From Leuconostoc mesenteroides subsp. mesenteroides (GTDB lineage Bacteria > Bacillota > Bacilli > Lactobacillales > Lactobacillaceae), in contig CP046062.1 in assembly GCA_009676745.1 (NCBI GenBank), positions 335,001-399,000 on the forward strand: a DNA stretch of 64,000 nt. Reading direction: 5' to 3'. The translations under genes were made by a program, and so were the position numbers. Position 1 is the first letter of the stretch. Each line of letters starts with the position of its first letter. The notes beneath the pieces are model-generated. The model had not been told where the DNA came from. It did not search any database and was given only the letters and a program-made list of their open reading frames with translations. This document shows positions 1 to 9,857 of this stretch, one piece after another.

Positions 1-1660
<1,660 letters not shown>

Positions 1661-1788
1661 AAATTTGAAGATTGCTCTTCGATTAAACTGACTATTTTTC
1701 GCTATATCTCTATAACGTAATCCGTTTATTGTTTGTTACGAATTGACTTCGCAAATTTGTTTTTGTTACTTTACGTAACAGCTACAGA

Positions 1789-1820
1789 TTCGTTTGTTCA
1801 AAGTTTTGTTCAGTTTTCAA
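1789..1820 (-). other. 16S leader half of the RNase III processing stem
   Basis: The leader transcript here is complementary over roughly 30 nt to the 16S 3' flank at 38-70. This is the standard arrangement for RNase III processing of pre-16S. A separate small hairpin (arms GTTGTC and GACAAC) lies just upstream near 1830-1847. Confidence 0.7.
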
Positions 1821-1853
1821 TGTGCTACTTGTTGTCGCTGAGACAACTATATT

Positions 1854-1882
1854 ATCTTATCACGCTCTTTTCGATTTGTCAA
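1854..1882 (-). promoter_or_regulatory. rRNA promoter P2
   Basis: On the minus strand TTGACA (1877-1882), a 17-bp spacer and TAAGAT (1854-1859). It is the promoter nearer to 16S. The sequence AAGTAG directly precedes the -35 in both rRNA promoters. Confidence 0.8.
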
Positions 1883-1975
1883 CTACTTCTTTTCGTTGCT
1901 TCCTCTCTCTTTTCGCGCTCGTTCCTTCCCTACGCCTCAACCTTTTCGTTGCTTCGCTCCGTCGGAACATATACT

Positions 1976-2004
1976 AATATACCAACTTTATCCCTTTCAG
2001 TCAA
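1976..2004 (-). promoter_or_regulatory. rRNA promoter P1
   Basis: On the minus strand TTGACT (1999-2004), a 17-bp spacer and TATATT (1976-1981). Together with P2 this gives the tandem promoters typical of rRNA operons. The pyrimidine-rich plus strand from 1661 to 2129 holds no convincing gene. Confidence 0.75.
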
Positions 2005-2129
2005 CTACTTTCTTTACTTCTTTTTTACGTTCGTTTTTTACCCTTTTTATCTCGTTTCCTTTTGCTTACATTCGCTTTAATCGCACTTTTCTTGTCCCTT
2101 GACTCATTTTCGTTCTTTTATTTAACTAA

Positions 2130-3188
2130 TTATTGCAAGGTTAGTTTAAGATCTTCCGCCCTAATCACTTTCAATTTAGTCACGAATAACCATTTTAAGG
2201 CTATAGCGATAATAACGGGAAGTATGACAAATACTAGCAAAATGCTAAATATAGATACAAGGCTTTTGTCTGATTCTGACCAAGCTGTCAAGGGACCCAC
2301 TAATCCAGAAAATCCAAATCCTGCGGAAAATGGTGTACCTTTGATATTCAATATAGTTGCTACCGTACCCATTATCGCCGCACCTATACTTGTCGGTATA
2401 AATAATTTAGGCTTGACTAACATATTTGCCATTTGAATTTTTGGTGAACCAACAAAATGTGCCAACGTACCACCAATAGGATTCACACTAGCGCCCATTA
2501 GCGCTAATGTAAAACTGGCTACTGTAATTCCTGCATTAGCAGCACCTGATCCAACCCCTGTTAGGCTAATAGCCATCGCAATACCTACCGAAGATAGCGG
2601 GGAAACAATGAGAAAAGCAAAAATCGCGCCTAGAGCCGCGCCCATGAGTAACGGTGTTAATTCAGTAGCATAAGCAACACCATCCCCTATCCAAGTTTGC
2701 AAGACACTGATTGGCTGTAAAGTCATCAGTCCAACAGTACCAGCAATAACGACTACAAATAATGGCTGTAATAGTATTTTAAGATGTCCAAAAGATTTTT
2801 CAGTGAGCTTTACCAATATAGATGCCAAAAATGCCACGAGCAAAATATTAAGTATCACACCGCTACCAGAAATAATTGTCCCATTGGCTGTGCTTTTCAC
2901 AACACCAGCAGAAACAAACATTGCAAGTGCAATGGCGCCTGAATCAATCACTGTTAACTTTAAAATTTGACCAACAGCAAAACCTGCTACTAATGGCAAT
3001 GTACTCTGAATCAGTGTTGTCATGAATGCAATTCGGGTAGCAATTTCATTACCAGAAAACAATAACAGTAATTGACTGACCAACGCACTAGGAATTAAAG
3101 TCAACACTATACCCAAACTCGTACCATTCAATATATCAATAATAAATTTTTTGATTGTTGTCGCGGAACTATGTTTAACTGATCTCAT
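2130..3188 (-). CDS. EIIC-like membrane protein (PTS_EIIC_2 type)
   Basis: A 352-aa polytopic membrane protein with about ten hydrophobic segments and little soluble sequence. It resembles the stand-alone PTS EIIC family (PTS_EIIC_2), including the SLTGVGSGAANAG and SVNPIGGTLAHFVG stretches. No EIIA or EIIB gene is nearby, so phosphotransferase-driven sugar import cannot be inferred; these solitary EIIC proteins are of uncertain substrate. It is the last gene of the aminotransferase operon, 34 bp after the dehydrogenase with an AGGAAAG ribosome binding site. An aromatic amino or keto acid related role is suggested only by context. Confidence 0.75.
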   Translation of the reverse strand: MRSVKHSSATTIKKFIIDILNGTSLGIVLTLIPSALVSQLLLLFSGNEIATRIAFMTTLIQSTLPLVAGFAVGQILKLTVIDSGAIALAMFVSAGVVKSTANGTIISGSGVILNILLVAFLASILVKLTEKSFGHLKILLQPLFVVVIAGTVGLMTLQPISVLQTWIGDGVAYATELTPLLMGAALGAIFAFLIVSPLSSVGIAMAISLTGVGSGAANAGITVASFTLALMGASVNPIGGTLAHFVGSPKIQMANMLVKPKLFIPTSIGAAIMGTVATILNIKGTPFSAGFGFSGLVGPLTAWSESDKSLVSIFSILLVFVILPVIIAIALKWLFVTKLKVIRAEDLKLTLQ

Positions 3189-3222
3189 ATTTCTTTCCTA
3201 TGTATGCGCCGAAGCGCTTAAT

Positions 3223-4212
3223 TTAAACTTCGTGTGGTGAAGATTGTCCGTTGAGTATCATTAAAGTATCATCCAACGAAATATCAACCATGTTTTTGAC
3301 GGCTATGTTAGTAAAGAAGCCAATATGTGGCGTAATAATGACGTTTGACATTGATAATAGTTTTTGGATGCGTTCATCTGGCACCCCCTGATCGTGTAAA
3401 TCATGATTGAAAATACCGGACTCATTTTCTACCGTATCTAGTGCCACGGCACCCACTTGACCATTCTCTAAAAAAGTAATTAAATCACTTGTGTTGATAA
3501 CTGGTCCACGCGAAGCATTTATTAACAACACACCCTTTTTCATTTTTAGGAAATCCGCTTCAGAAAGCAAATGAATTGAGGTTTCATTTAAATCAACATG
3601 TAAACTGATTACATCACTTTGCGCCAAGAGCTCATCTTTTGTAACGTAACTAATCACATCACAAAGTGCGACATCAGGAGCTATATCATAACCTAAGACA
3701 TTGACACCCATGCCTTTTAATAATTTTGCCAGTGTACCACCAATTCGTCCTACACCGACAATACCGACAGTAACCGAATGAATTTCTCTCGCTTGCAGAC
3801 CTATCCAGCGAAAATCGTTGTTAGCAATTCGTTTATCAAATTCTGGCGTATGACGCAACAACCTCAAAATCTGCATAAGTGCCATTTCAGCTACTGATCT
3901 TGGTGAATAGGCTGGTACATTGGTTATTTTCAAACCAGCTTTTTTAGCCAAATTAATTTCAATCATGTCATATCCAGCAGTTCTGGTCGCTATTTGCGGT
4001 ATGTGCTTGGCAATATGATCATAAAACTGCTGATTCCCGCCAATTTTTGCTGTTTGTTGTATCACTAATCCGTCAATTCCTGTTAAATCAGGTAGTGTTT
4101 CAAGATGAACATCATCACGAGAAATCACTATCTCCACATGATTTTTTTCAGCATAGTGATGAATAGCCTGCTCTTCGTCACTACGCACACTTGTCATTAA
4201 TATTTTATTCAT
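3223..4212 (-). CDS. D-2-hydroxyacid dehydrogenase
   Basis: A 329-aa NAD-dependent D-isomer specific 2-hydroxyacid dehydrogenase, the family of D-lactate and D-2-hydroxyisocaproate dehydrogenases. The nucleotide-binding glycine motif GVGRIGG is near residues 152-158. The catalytic Arg is in SRGPVI near 234, the catalytic Glu near 264, and the catalytic His in TPHIGF near 296. Its start overlaps the stop of the preceding aminotransferase by 4 bp (ATGA), so translation is probably coupled. Paired with an aromatic-type aminotransferase it would reduce a 2-keto acid such as phenylpyruvate to the D-hydroxy acid. Substrate choice is inferred; D-lactate is the alternative. Confidence 0.88.
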   Translation of the reverse strand: MNKILMTSVRSDEEQAIHHYAEKNHVEIVISRDDVHLETLPDLTGIDGLVIQQTAKIGGNQQFYDHIAKHIPQIATRTAGYDMIEINLAKKAGLKITNVPAYSPRSVAEMALMQILRLLRHTPEFDKRIANNDFRWIGLQAREIHSVTVGIVGVGRIGGTLAKLLKGMGVNVLGYDIAPDVALCDVISYVTKDELLAQSDVISLHVDLNETSIHLLSEADFLKMKKGVLLINASRGPVINTSDLITFLENGQVGAVALDTVENESGIFNHDLHDQGVPDERIQKLLSMSNVIITPHIGFFTNIAVKNMVDISLDDTLMILNGQSSPHEV

Positions 4213-5402
4213 TTACCATTTTCTTCCATATAAGCAGTCAAACGGTGCATGGCTTTTTGTAATGTTTCAATGGATGCTGCATAGCTTAATCGAATATATC
4301 CTTCTCCGCCTGGACCAAATGACGAACCCGGAATCAAAGCTAACCCATTTTTTTGAGCTAAATCACGCGCAAAAGCAAAATCATCCTGAATATAGCCAGC
4401 CGGTATTTTAGCAAAAATATAGAATGCGCCATCTGGTTTAGCAACTTTAAAACCAAGTTGTGTCATTGTGTCATAAACATAATCACGTCGTTGAAGATAC
4501 TCAGCTTTCATGGCCAACGTATCTTGCCGCCCTGCCTCTGTCCCTAAGGCCTCTGCAGCTGCAGCCATAGCTGGATTAGAAGCAGTCGTGGTTACAAACT
4601 GATGAATCATCGCTATTTTTTGAACCAATTGTGCTGGACCAGCTAAAATACCAATGCGGTAGCCCGTCATTGCATGTGATTTTGAAACGCCGTTTAGCAG
4701 AATTGTTTGTTCAGGCAAATATTTAGCCATGGATACATGCTTGTTTTCATATGATAGTTCAGAATAAATTTCATCGGAAATAACAATAATGTCCGTACCA
4801 CGCAAAACATCCGCAATCGCTTTTATTTGTTCCTCATTGTAAGTAACCCCAGTTGGATTAGATGGGAAGTTGAGCACAACAGCTTTAATATCATCCCCAT
4901 GCTTCTCAATTGCAGACTCAAGCATCTCTGGACTCAACACAAAATCATTTGAAGAAGTGTCGATAAATACAGGTTCAGCACCATCTACTAATCCAACTGC
5001 TATATATAATGGAAAAATCGGTGTAGGGAGTATAATTTTATCGCCCGGGTTTAATATCGTTGTAAGCGTATCATAAATAGCTTCGGTTGCACCTATAGTT
5101 ACAATAATTTCACTAGTAGGATCGTAATCGATATCATAACGATCTGCCAAGAATCCAGCCGCAGCCTCACGTAAATGAATCGTACCATTGGATGCAGCAT
5201 AGTGTGAATCATTTGCTTCAATGGACCGAATCGCAGCTTGCTTGATATGATCAGGTACATTAAAATCCGGTTCACCTAGTGTCAGCTTAATAATGTCTGG
5301 AATTTCACTTACTTCAATATCAAATGCCCGAATAGCAGATGGACCAACAAGTTTTAAATGTTGATTGAGGTTATTCAATAACGTGGGTTTTACTTCTGGC
5401 AT
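4209..5402 (-). CDS. Class I aminotransferase, aromatic/PatA type
   Basis: A 397-aa PLP-dependent fold-type I aminotransferase. The substrate region LGEPDFNVPDH is near residue 42. NFPSNPTG is near 180. The PLP lysine lies in SKSHAMTGYR near 240. The C-terminal Arg is in YIRLSYA. The family converts aromatic or branched amino acids (or N-acetyl-diaminopimelate for PatA) to keto acids using 2-oxoglutarate. It is first in a three-gene operon. Its 220-nt leader encodes a Phe/Tyr-rich peptide followed by a terminator hairpin, which argues for an aromatic substrate (compare AraT of lactococci). The ribosome binding site AGGGAG sits about 8 nt before the ATG. Confidence 0.88.
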   Translation of the reverse strand: MPEVKPTLLNNLNQHLKLVGPSAIRAFDIEVSEIPDIIKLTLGEPDFNVPDHIKQAAIRSIEANDSHYAASNGTIHLREAAAGFLADRYDIDYDPTSEIIVTIGATEAIYDTLTTILNPGDKIILPTPIFPLYIAVGLVDGAEPVFIDTSSNDFVLSPEMLESAIEKHGDDIKAVVLNFPSNPTGVTYNEEQIKAIADVLRGTDIIVISDEIYSELSYENKHVSMAKYLPEQTILLNGVSKSHAMTGYRIGILAGPAQLVQKIAMIHQFVTTTASNPAMAAAAEALGTEAGRQDTLAMKAEYLQRRDYVYDTMTQLGFKVAKPDGAFYIFAKIPAGYIQDDFAFARDLAQKNGLALIPGSSFGPGGEGYIRLSYAASIETLQKAMHRLTAYMEENGK

Positions 5403-5420
5403 AATTTTCTCCCTAATTTA

Positions 5421-5627
5421 ACACAAAACGCACACCCAGAAAGAACTCTGAATGTGCGTTTGCTCAAATGTATATGAACTCACTAGGCATTCAGCAGATT
5501 AATCCGAATACCTACGCAAAATGCCTTAAGTACTTGGACAATTAACCAAAATACTTAAAGTAAAAATTTACTGTAGTTTTGTTCATTAAATGTGACATTG
5601 TGTTAAAACCTTTTTTATTTTTATGAG
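5421..5627 (-). promoter_or_regulatory. Aromatic leader-peptide attenuator (candidate)
   Basis: Untranslated leader of the aminotransferase operon. In transcription order it holds four parts. First is a small ORF at 5598-5542. Second is a strong hairpin (arms 5546-5560 and 5524-5538) whose first arm covers the aromatic codons. Third is a stem AGGCATT/AATGCCT (5520-5526 with 5485-5491). Last is a terminator hairpin with 13-nt arms (5447-5459 and 5428-5440) and a U-rich tail. CTGAATG/CATTCAG pairing (5488-5494 with 5448-5454) competes with the terminator. No T-box motif is seen. Which state is ON cannot be decided by eye. Confidence 0.6.
5542..5598 (-). CDS. Leader peptide, Phe/Tyr-rich (candidate)
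   Basis: An 18-codon ORF reading MSHLMNKTTVNFYFKYFG and stop, starting about 25 nt after the predicted transcription start. Five of the last seven residues are Phe or Tyr. A weak AAAAAGG Shine-Dalgarno lies about 10 nt before the ATG. The codons from Tyr13 to Gly18 form the first arm of the downstream hairpin, so a ribosome slowed for charged tRNA-Phe or tRNA-Tyr would change leader folding. This is the layout of amino-acid leader peptides such as those for phe and trp in enterobacteria. Confidence 0.55.
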   Translation of the reverse strand: MSHLMNKTTVNFYFKYFG

Positions 5628-5631
5628 ACTA

Positions 5632-5660
5632 ATTTTAATATTAATTCAATCATTTGTCAA
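5632..5660 (-). promoter_or_regulatory. Promoter of aminotransferase operon
   Basis: On the minus strand TTGACA (5655-5660), a 17-bp spacer and TAAAAT (5632-5637). The start of transcription would be near 5625, giving a 220-nt leader. Confidence 0.75.
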
Positions 5661-5677
5661 GTTTCTTATTAACAAAC

Positions 5678-6271
5678 TCACATTTTCCCTTTTCGAGGTA
5701 GGCTACGGCCACTTATAATATCATTCACCAGAAGATCGAGACGTATTTTAGTTTTTGCCCAATCATCGTTTGCTAGCTCATAAGCAACATTTTTTAGTTC
5801 TTTTGGCAAAGTTACGTCACGTAAAAATTCTGGCGAGGCGATTCGTTGTTCAATCACTAATGGATCATCACCTCGAACTTGCACGCGGTCAATTAACATA
5901 TCAGGATGTGTGACCGTAACGAAAATAATTACAGCCTGCTCACCCAGCTCCCGAGAATATGTAATAGCTCCCGCTGTATCCAAAACAATTGTTGCATACG
6001 GGTTTTTCCTCCAAGCGCGCTCTAATGCTTCATATGATGAGCCATATTTATATCCAGCATACTGCACCCGTTCCAAATAATGATTTTTTTCAAAACTATT
6101 ATCAGTTTCAAAATAGTAGGCCACGCCGTTCTCTTCCCGTTCCCGCGGGTGGCGCGTTGTATGCGTTACAACTCTCGGCATCCGATATGTATCTTGCAAA
6201 TAGCGGGCAATTGTTGTCTTACCAACACCTGTGGCACCAGTAATTACAAAAACTTTGTTATTTTTCATCAT
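5678..6271 (-). CDS. Guanylate kinase-like protein
   Basis: A 197-aa P-loop kinase of the guanylate kinase family. The Walker A motif GATGVGKTT is at residues 12-20. The GMP-binding segment TTRHPREREENGVAYYF is near 38-54. YAGYKYGSSYEAL near 71-83 matches the substrate-binding region of Gmk. The length is normal for the family (about 200). The Walker Ser of typical Gmk is replaced, so it may be a second divergent copy rather than the essential GMP kinase. AAGGA lies 6 nt before the first ATG; the second ATG is also possible. It is a single gene upstream of the aminotransferase promoter. Confidence 0.75.
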   Translation of the reverse strand: MMKNNKVFVITGATGVGKTTIARYLQDTYRMPRVVTHTTRHPREREENGVAYYFETDNSFEKNHYLERVQYAGYKYGSSYEALERAWRKNPYATIVLDTAGAITYSRELGEQAVIIFVTVTHPDMLIDRVQVRGDDPLVIEQRIASPEFLRDVTLPKELKNVAYELANDDWAKTKIRLDLLVNDIISGRSLPRKGKM

Positions 6272-6316
6272 TCAAATTCCTTAGTTATTATTGTATCGTA
6301 AAACTATTTGTAAAGT

Positions 6317-6345
6317 TCGACAAGTATACTTGAAATTGATAGAAT
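6317..6345 (+). promoter_or_regulatory. Promoter of amino acid permease gene
   Basis: TCGACA (6317-6322), a 17-bp spacer and TAGAAT (6340-6345), about 40 bp before the ATG at 6385. Confidence 0.65.
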
Positions 6346-6384
6346 AACTGGTGTACAAAAACTATTAAAAATTGGAGAATTATT

Positions 6385-7785
6385 ATGTCACTTCTTGCGC
6401 GAGCTTTTAAGCGAGAATCTGTTGATAATTATTTGAGTGCAGATTCACATATGTCGCGGGTTTTAACAACGCGTGATTTGATTAGTCTAGGAGTAGGCAC
6501 AGTCATTGGTACAGGAATATTTATTTTACCAGGTCACGAAGCCGCCGATCATGCTGGGCCGGCGGTTGCTATTGCATTCCTAATTGCTGCGATTTTTTCT
6601 GGCTTATCGGGTATGGCTTTTGCCGAGTTTTCAGCAGCCATGCCAGTTGCCGGCTCAGCGTACTCATACGGGGGCGCTATTTACGGAGAAATTATTGGTT
6701 GGCTATTGGGTTGGTCATTAATTGTTGAATATTTCTTAGCAGTATCAGCAATTGCAACCGGATTCTCGGCATACCTGAGCAACTTATTAGCTATATTTGG
6801 CATTCATATTCCCAAATATCTATCTGCAGGTCCAATGGAGGGCGGAATTGTTAATTTATTTGCAGTATTAATCATTTTACTCGTCGCTGTTATATTATCC
6901 CGAGGATTAAATACTTCAAAAAATGTTGAAAATGGTGCGGTCGTTATCAAAATTGTTATTTTAATCTTGTTTATTGTTGGCGGATCATTCTTTATTAAAA
7001 CAAGTAATTATGTACCGTTTTATCCCAAAGAATTCCACAGCGGATTTGGTGGATTGAACGGCATCTGGGCTGCAACAGCAAGTATTATCTTTGCTTTTCT
7101 AGGATTTGATACCATTGCTGCTCATGCTGCTGAAGTTAAAAACCCACAGAAAACAATGGCTAAAGGTATTATTGGAACGGTTGTTGTTTCGGCTCTATTG
7201 TATACACTATTCTCCATCGTATTAACAGGAATTGTTAATTATAAAAAGCTGGGCGTTGATGATCCAGCAGCGTTTGCGCTGCAAGTTGTCCACCAAACAC
7301 AGTTTTCTATTGTGATTACCATCGGTGCATTAATTGGTATGTTTACAGCCGTATTGGCTCTGATTTATGCGTCATCTCGTTTAACTTATTCTTTCGGACG
7401 TGACGGTTTACTCCCTCGTAGCCTAGGTAAAATATCACCCAAATCACATTTACCAGTCAATGCATTAATTTTGGCAGTTGTTGTTGAAGTTATCTTTGCC
7501 GGCCTTATTCCCCTTAGCACATTGGCTAGTTTAATTAATGCGGGCACTTTAACAGCCTTTGCTTTTATTAATTTTGGTATTCTAATTCTTCGTCGGCGTA
7601 AAGATTTAGCGCATGATGGTTTTAAAGTACCTGGCTATCCAGTTGTACCGTTTATTGCGGGTGTGATAAGTTTGTTCTTTATTACACAGCTATCTGCCGA
7701 GACACTCAAAATGTTTGGCCTCTGGTTACTACTTGGTGTTATCTGGTACTTCTTCTATGGCATTAAGCATTCTAAATTATCATAA
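6385..7785 (+). CDS. APC-family amino acid permease (cationic amino acid type)
   Basis: A 466-aa membrane protein with about twelve transmembrane segments. TM1 carries the unwound glycine motif GTVIGTGIF near residue 40, which binds the amino acid carboxylate in APC transporters. FAEFSAAMPVAGSAYSY near 81 is typical of the CAT/YfnA branch. It would import amino acids with protons or by exchange at the cell membrane; the substrate is not readable. GGAG precedes the ATG. It is monocistronic, with its own promoter and a strong terminator shared with convergent ezrA. Confidence 0.85.
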   Translation: MSLLARAFKRESVDNYLSADSHMSRVLTTRDLISLGVGTVIGTGIFILPGHEAADHAGPAVAIAFLIAAIFSGLSGMAFAEFSAAMPVAGSAYSYGGAIYGEIIGWLLGWSLIVEYFLAVSAIATGFSAYLSNLLAIFGIHIPKYLSAGPMEGGIVNLFAVLIILLVAVILSRGLNTSKNVENGAVVIKIVILILFIVGGSFFIKTSNYVPFYPKEFHSGFGGLNGIWAATASIIFAFLGFDTIAAHAAEVKNPQKTMAKGIIGTVVVSALLYTLFSIVLTGIVNYKKLGVDDPAAFALQVVHQTQFSIVITIGALIGMFTAVLALIYASSRLTYSFGRDGLLPRSLGKISPKSHLPVNALILAVVVEVIFAGLIPLSTLASLINAGTLTAFAFINFGILILRRRKDLAHDGFKVPGYPVVPFIAGVISLFFITQLSAETLKMFGLWLLLGVIWYFFYGIKHSKLS

Positions 7786-7793
7786 CCTAACAT

Positions 7794-7829
7794 AAAAGGA
7801 GCCACCGCTCAATAGCGGTGGCTCCTTTT
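7794..7829. terminator. Bidirectional terminator between permease gene and ezrA
   Basis: Perfect 16-bp inverted repeat with a 4-nt loop, ending in T runs on both strands. It separates two convergent genes. Confidence 0.85.
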
Positions 7830-7836
7830 ATGTCGA

Positions 7837-9552
7837 CTATACTAATGGTGTTTTTCGACGCATATATGAATCAACTAGTCTTTCATAAACCCCTGGTTCA
7901 GCACTATCAAGAGCTGATCCGAGGATATCCATTGCCTGCTTGAAATTGTAATCTCTCTCGTAAAACATACGTGCTTGCTCGCTTGCAGCAGCCACACGCT
8001 CATTCGAAGCACGATAACGATTAGCATATTGTAATAGTTGTTCGGTTAGTGCGGCCTGATCAACGATTTCTTCTGTCTTTTCTTTTAATGTATCAATATC
8101 AGCTGATACAATGTTCAATTGACGTTGTACCTCATCCATATTAATCAAATTCGTATTTAATGACTTTGCAAGACGCTTTAATTCGTTTGATACAGCGTAA
8201 AAATATTCTAGATAAGCAACTGGTAAGCCCGGCAAACTCATCCGTTCAACAGCATTTTTAATGGCTTCAACTTCTTTTTGGTATTGTCCACCTAGCTGTC
8301 TAGCTGATCGGTCAGCTTTTTCTAATCCAGATATTTTATCCCAAATATCTACCTGCTGTGTCTCAATTTCTTCAAACTGCTTCAGCAATTTTTCTTGCTG
8401 AATCCGCAACTCACTGTATGATATCTCTTTAGCTTCGAGTAAATCATCATTATGATTAATTTGCTCCTCTGCCATATTGATTTGTTCTAATAAAGTACGT
8501 CGTGTTTCTAACTCTTTATGATTAAATTGGAAACTTTGACCTAATCTATCCAGCTCGACAGATAATGTCTGATTTTGCTCACGTAAGCGTAGCAAATCAG
8601 AAGATAGACGATCGGCATTTTTAGTAACGTGTTTGCGAGCCGTTACTTCCGTTTCCATCGTTTCGTACATGGCATCAATACGCTGTTCGATATATCCAGT
8701 TTGTTCAGTTACTTCCTTTAATTTCAAATCTGCTAATAATTTCAAAACTTGCTGACGTTGTGCGTCAATTGCCTGAAGTTCTTGCTCCACACTATCATTT
8801 AGAAAAACATAACCAGCTTCTATAAGCTTAGTGTGTCCTTGAGCTAATTCATTTAATTGGTCAACATACTTAATATTTAATTGATCAAACAGCTCTGGAA
8901 TATCGGCCATCATTTTTTCCATTTGAGTGGTTTCCATCGCTAATTGCTCATAGATATCAGAAGCCGTAGCATGATCACCATTTTCAGTTAACTCTGTAAA
9001 CTCATCATAATCGGCTTCTAATTGACTCAAAAACTCATCTAGAGCAGGATTAGCTGGCCCAAACTTAAAGTTTTCAGCAAGCAACCGCTTACGCAATCCT
9101 TCATACTTCTTCTTAAGATCGTTGATTGCCTCGCGGTGTTCCTCATCTGTTTTCTTTAAATCAAGCAGACCAGACCGCACATCTTTAATGGTAGTTTCTG
9201 TATCATCGACCATACCTTGCAAACGTTCTAATTCATTGCGTGTCTTAATGAAATTGATACCCCGAGCTTCAAAAAGTACCAAATTAGCTTGTTGATCAAT
9301 TTTTAAAAACTTGTTATTTTGAACATCGTTAAAAGAACTCTCAAGTTTTTGATAGTTCTTTAAAGACTGACCTGTTAAAGGCAATTTTCGCCCTTCTACA
9401 AGTTCTTCACGAACTTTCAAAGACTCAAGCTGCTCTTTTCTTGCTCTGAGGTCACTAACTTTTTTGACGGTCGTTCTTTGCATCACAAATATTGCTAAAT
9501 AAGCGATGACAACCAAAAGTAATATAATTGCTAAAACTGTAAAGTTAAACAT
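7837..9552 (-). CDS. ezrA: Septation ring formation regulator EzrA
   Basis: A 571-aa protein with one N-terminal transmembrane helix (residues 3-23) followed by a long cytoplasmic coiled-coil domain made of spectrin-like repeats, as in EzrA of Firmicutes (about 560 aa). EzrA binds FtsZ and limits ring formation away from midcell. The ATG at 9552 is chosen because translation from there puts the membrane helix at the very N terminus and a GGAAA lies about 9 nt upstream; an upstream in-frame start at 9597 would add 15 charged residues. It is monocistronic and converges on the permease gene. Confidence 0.9.
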   Translation of the reverse strand: MFNFTVLAIILLLVVIAYLAIFVMQRTTVKKVSDLRARKEQLESLKVREELVEGRKLPLTGQSLKNYQKLESSFNDVQNNKFLKIDQQANLVLFEARGINFIKTRNELERLQGMVDDTETTIKDVRSGLLDLKKTDEEHREAINDLKKKYEGLRKRLLAENFKFGPANPALDEFLSQLEADYDEFTELTENGDHATASDIYEQLAMETTQMEKMMADIPELFDQLNIKYVDQLNELAQGHTKLIEAGYVFLNDSVEQELQAIDAQRQQVLKLLADLKLKEVTEQTGYIEQRIDAMYETMETEVTARKHVTKNADRLSSDLLRLREQNQTLSVELDRLGQSFQFNHKELETRRTLLEQINMAEEQINHNDDLLEAKEISYSELRIQQEKLLKQFEEIETQQVDIWDKISGLEKADRSARQLGGQYQKEVEAIKNAVERMSLPGLPVAYLEYFYAVSNELKRLAKSLNTNLINMDEVQRQLNIVSADIDTLKEKTEEIVDQAALTEQLLQYANRYRASNERVAAASEQARMFYERDYNFKQAMDILGSALDSAEPGVYERLVDSYMRRKTPLV

Positions 9553-9659
9553 ATGGATAGTTTCCAACCTTTTAATTTTCACTTTCCATCTTAGCACTTA
9601 TACAGTTGAATTAAAGGAGATTTGCCAAATCTCAAATCGTTTACAATTTTCTTAACAAT

Positions 9660-9688
9660 TTGCTATTCCTTAATGATTCTGATATCAT
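9660..9688 (+). promoter_or_regulatory. rpsD promoter
   Basis: TTGCTA (9660-9665), a 17-bp spacer and TATCAT (9683-9688), giving a leader of about 160 nt. Confidence 0.6.
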
Positions 9689-9710
9689 GTAATGAGTTGT
9701 TAAATTGAGT

Positions 9711-9822
9711 AGCAGTAAGTAAAGAAGCGCGTCAACAACGCCCCAAATCGTTAGTAAGGCCATAGCTACTGGCTCTGAGAAACGTCAAGATAGGCGCTGC
9801 ACGCATCTGGTACTTACCCTCA
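9711..9822 (+). promoter_or_regulatory. rpsD leader RNA (S4 autoregulation, candidate)
   Basis: A structured 5' leader upstream of rpsD. GTAAGTA at 9715-9721 pairs with TACTTAC at 9811-9817 as the closing stem, with GC-rich internal hairpins. In Firmicutes S4 represses its own translation by binding such a leader. The assignment rests on position and folding; I did not align it to a known model. Confidence 0.55.
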
Positions 9823-9857
9823 AATGTACAGCATAATACATTTTGGAGGACATATAC

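Noticed and set aside
1733..2436. Plus-strand frames rich in Phe, Leu and Ser
   Set aside because: They read the reverse of rRNA leader and promoter DNA and of the EIIC-like gene; no ribosome binding sites.
2130..3188. Complete sugar PTS operon
   Set aside because: Only an EIIC-like gene is present; no EIIA or EIIB domain is encoded nearby.
5402..5640. T-box or known riboswitch upstream of the aminotransferase
   Set aside because: No T-box AGGGTGGNACCGCG motif and no L-box, SAM or other aptamer core recognised; a leader peptide with competing stems explains the region better.
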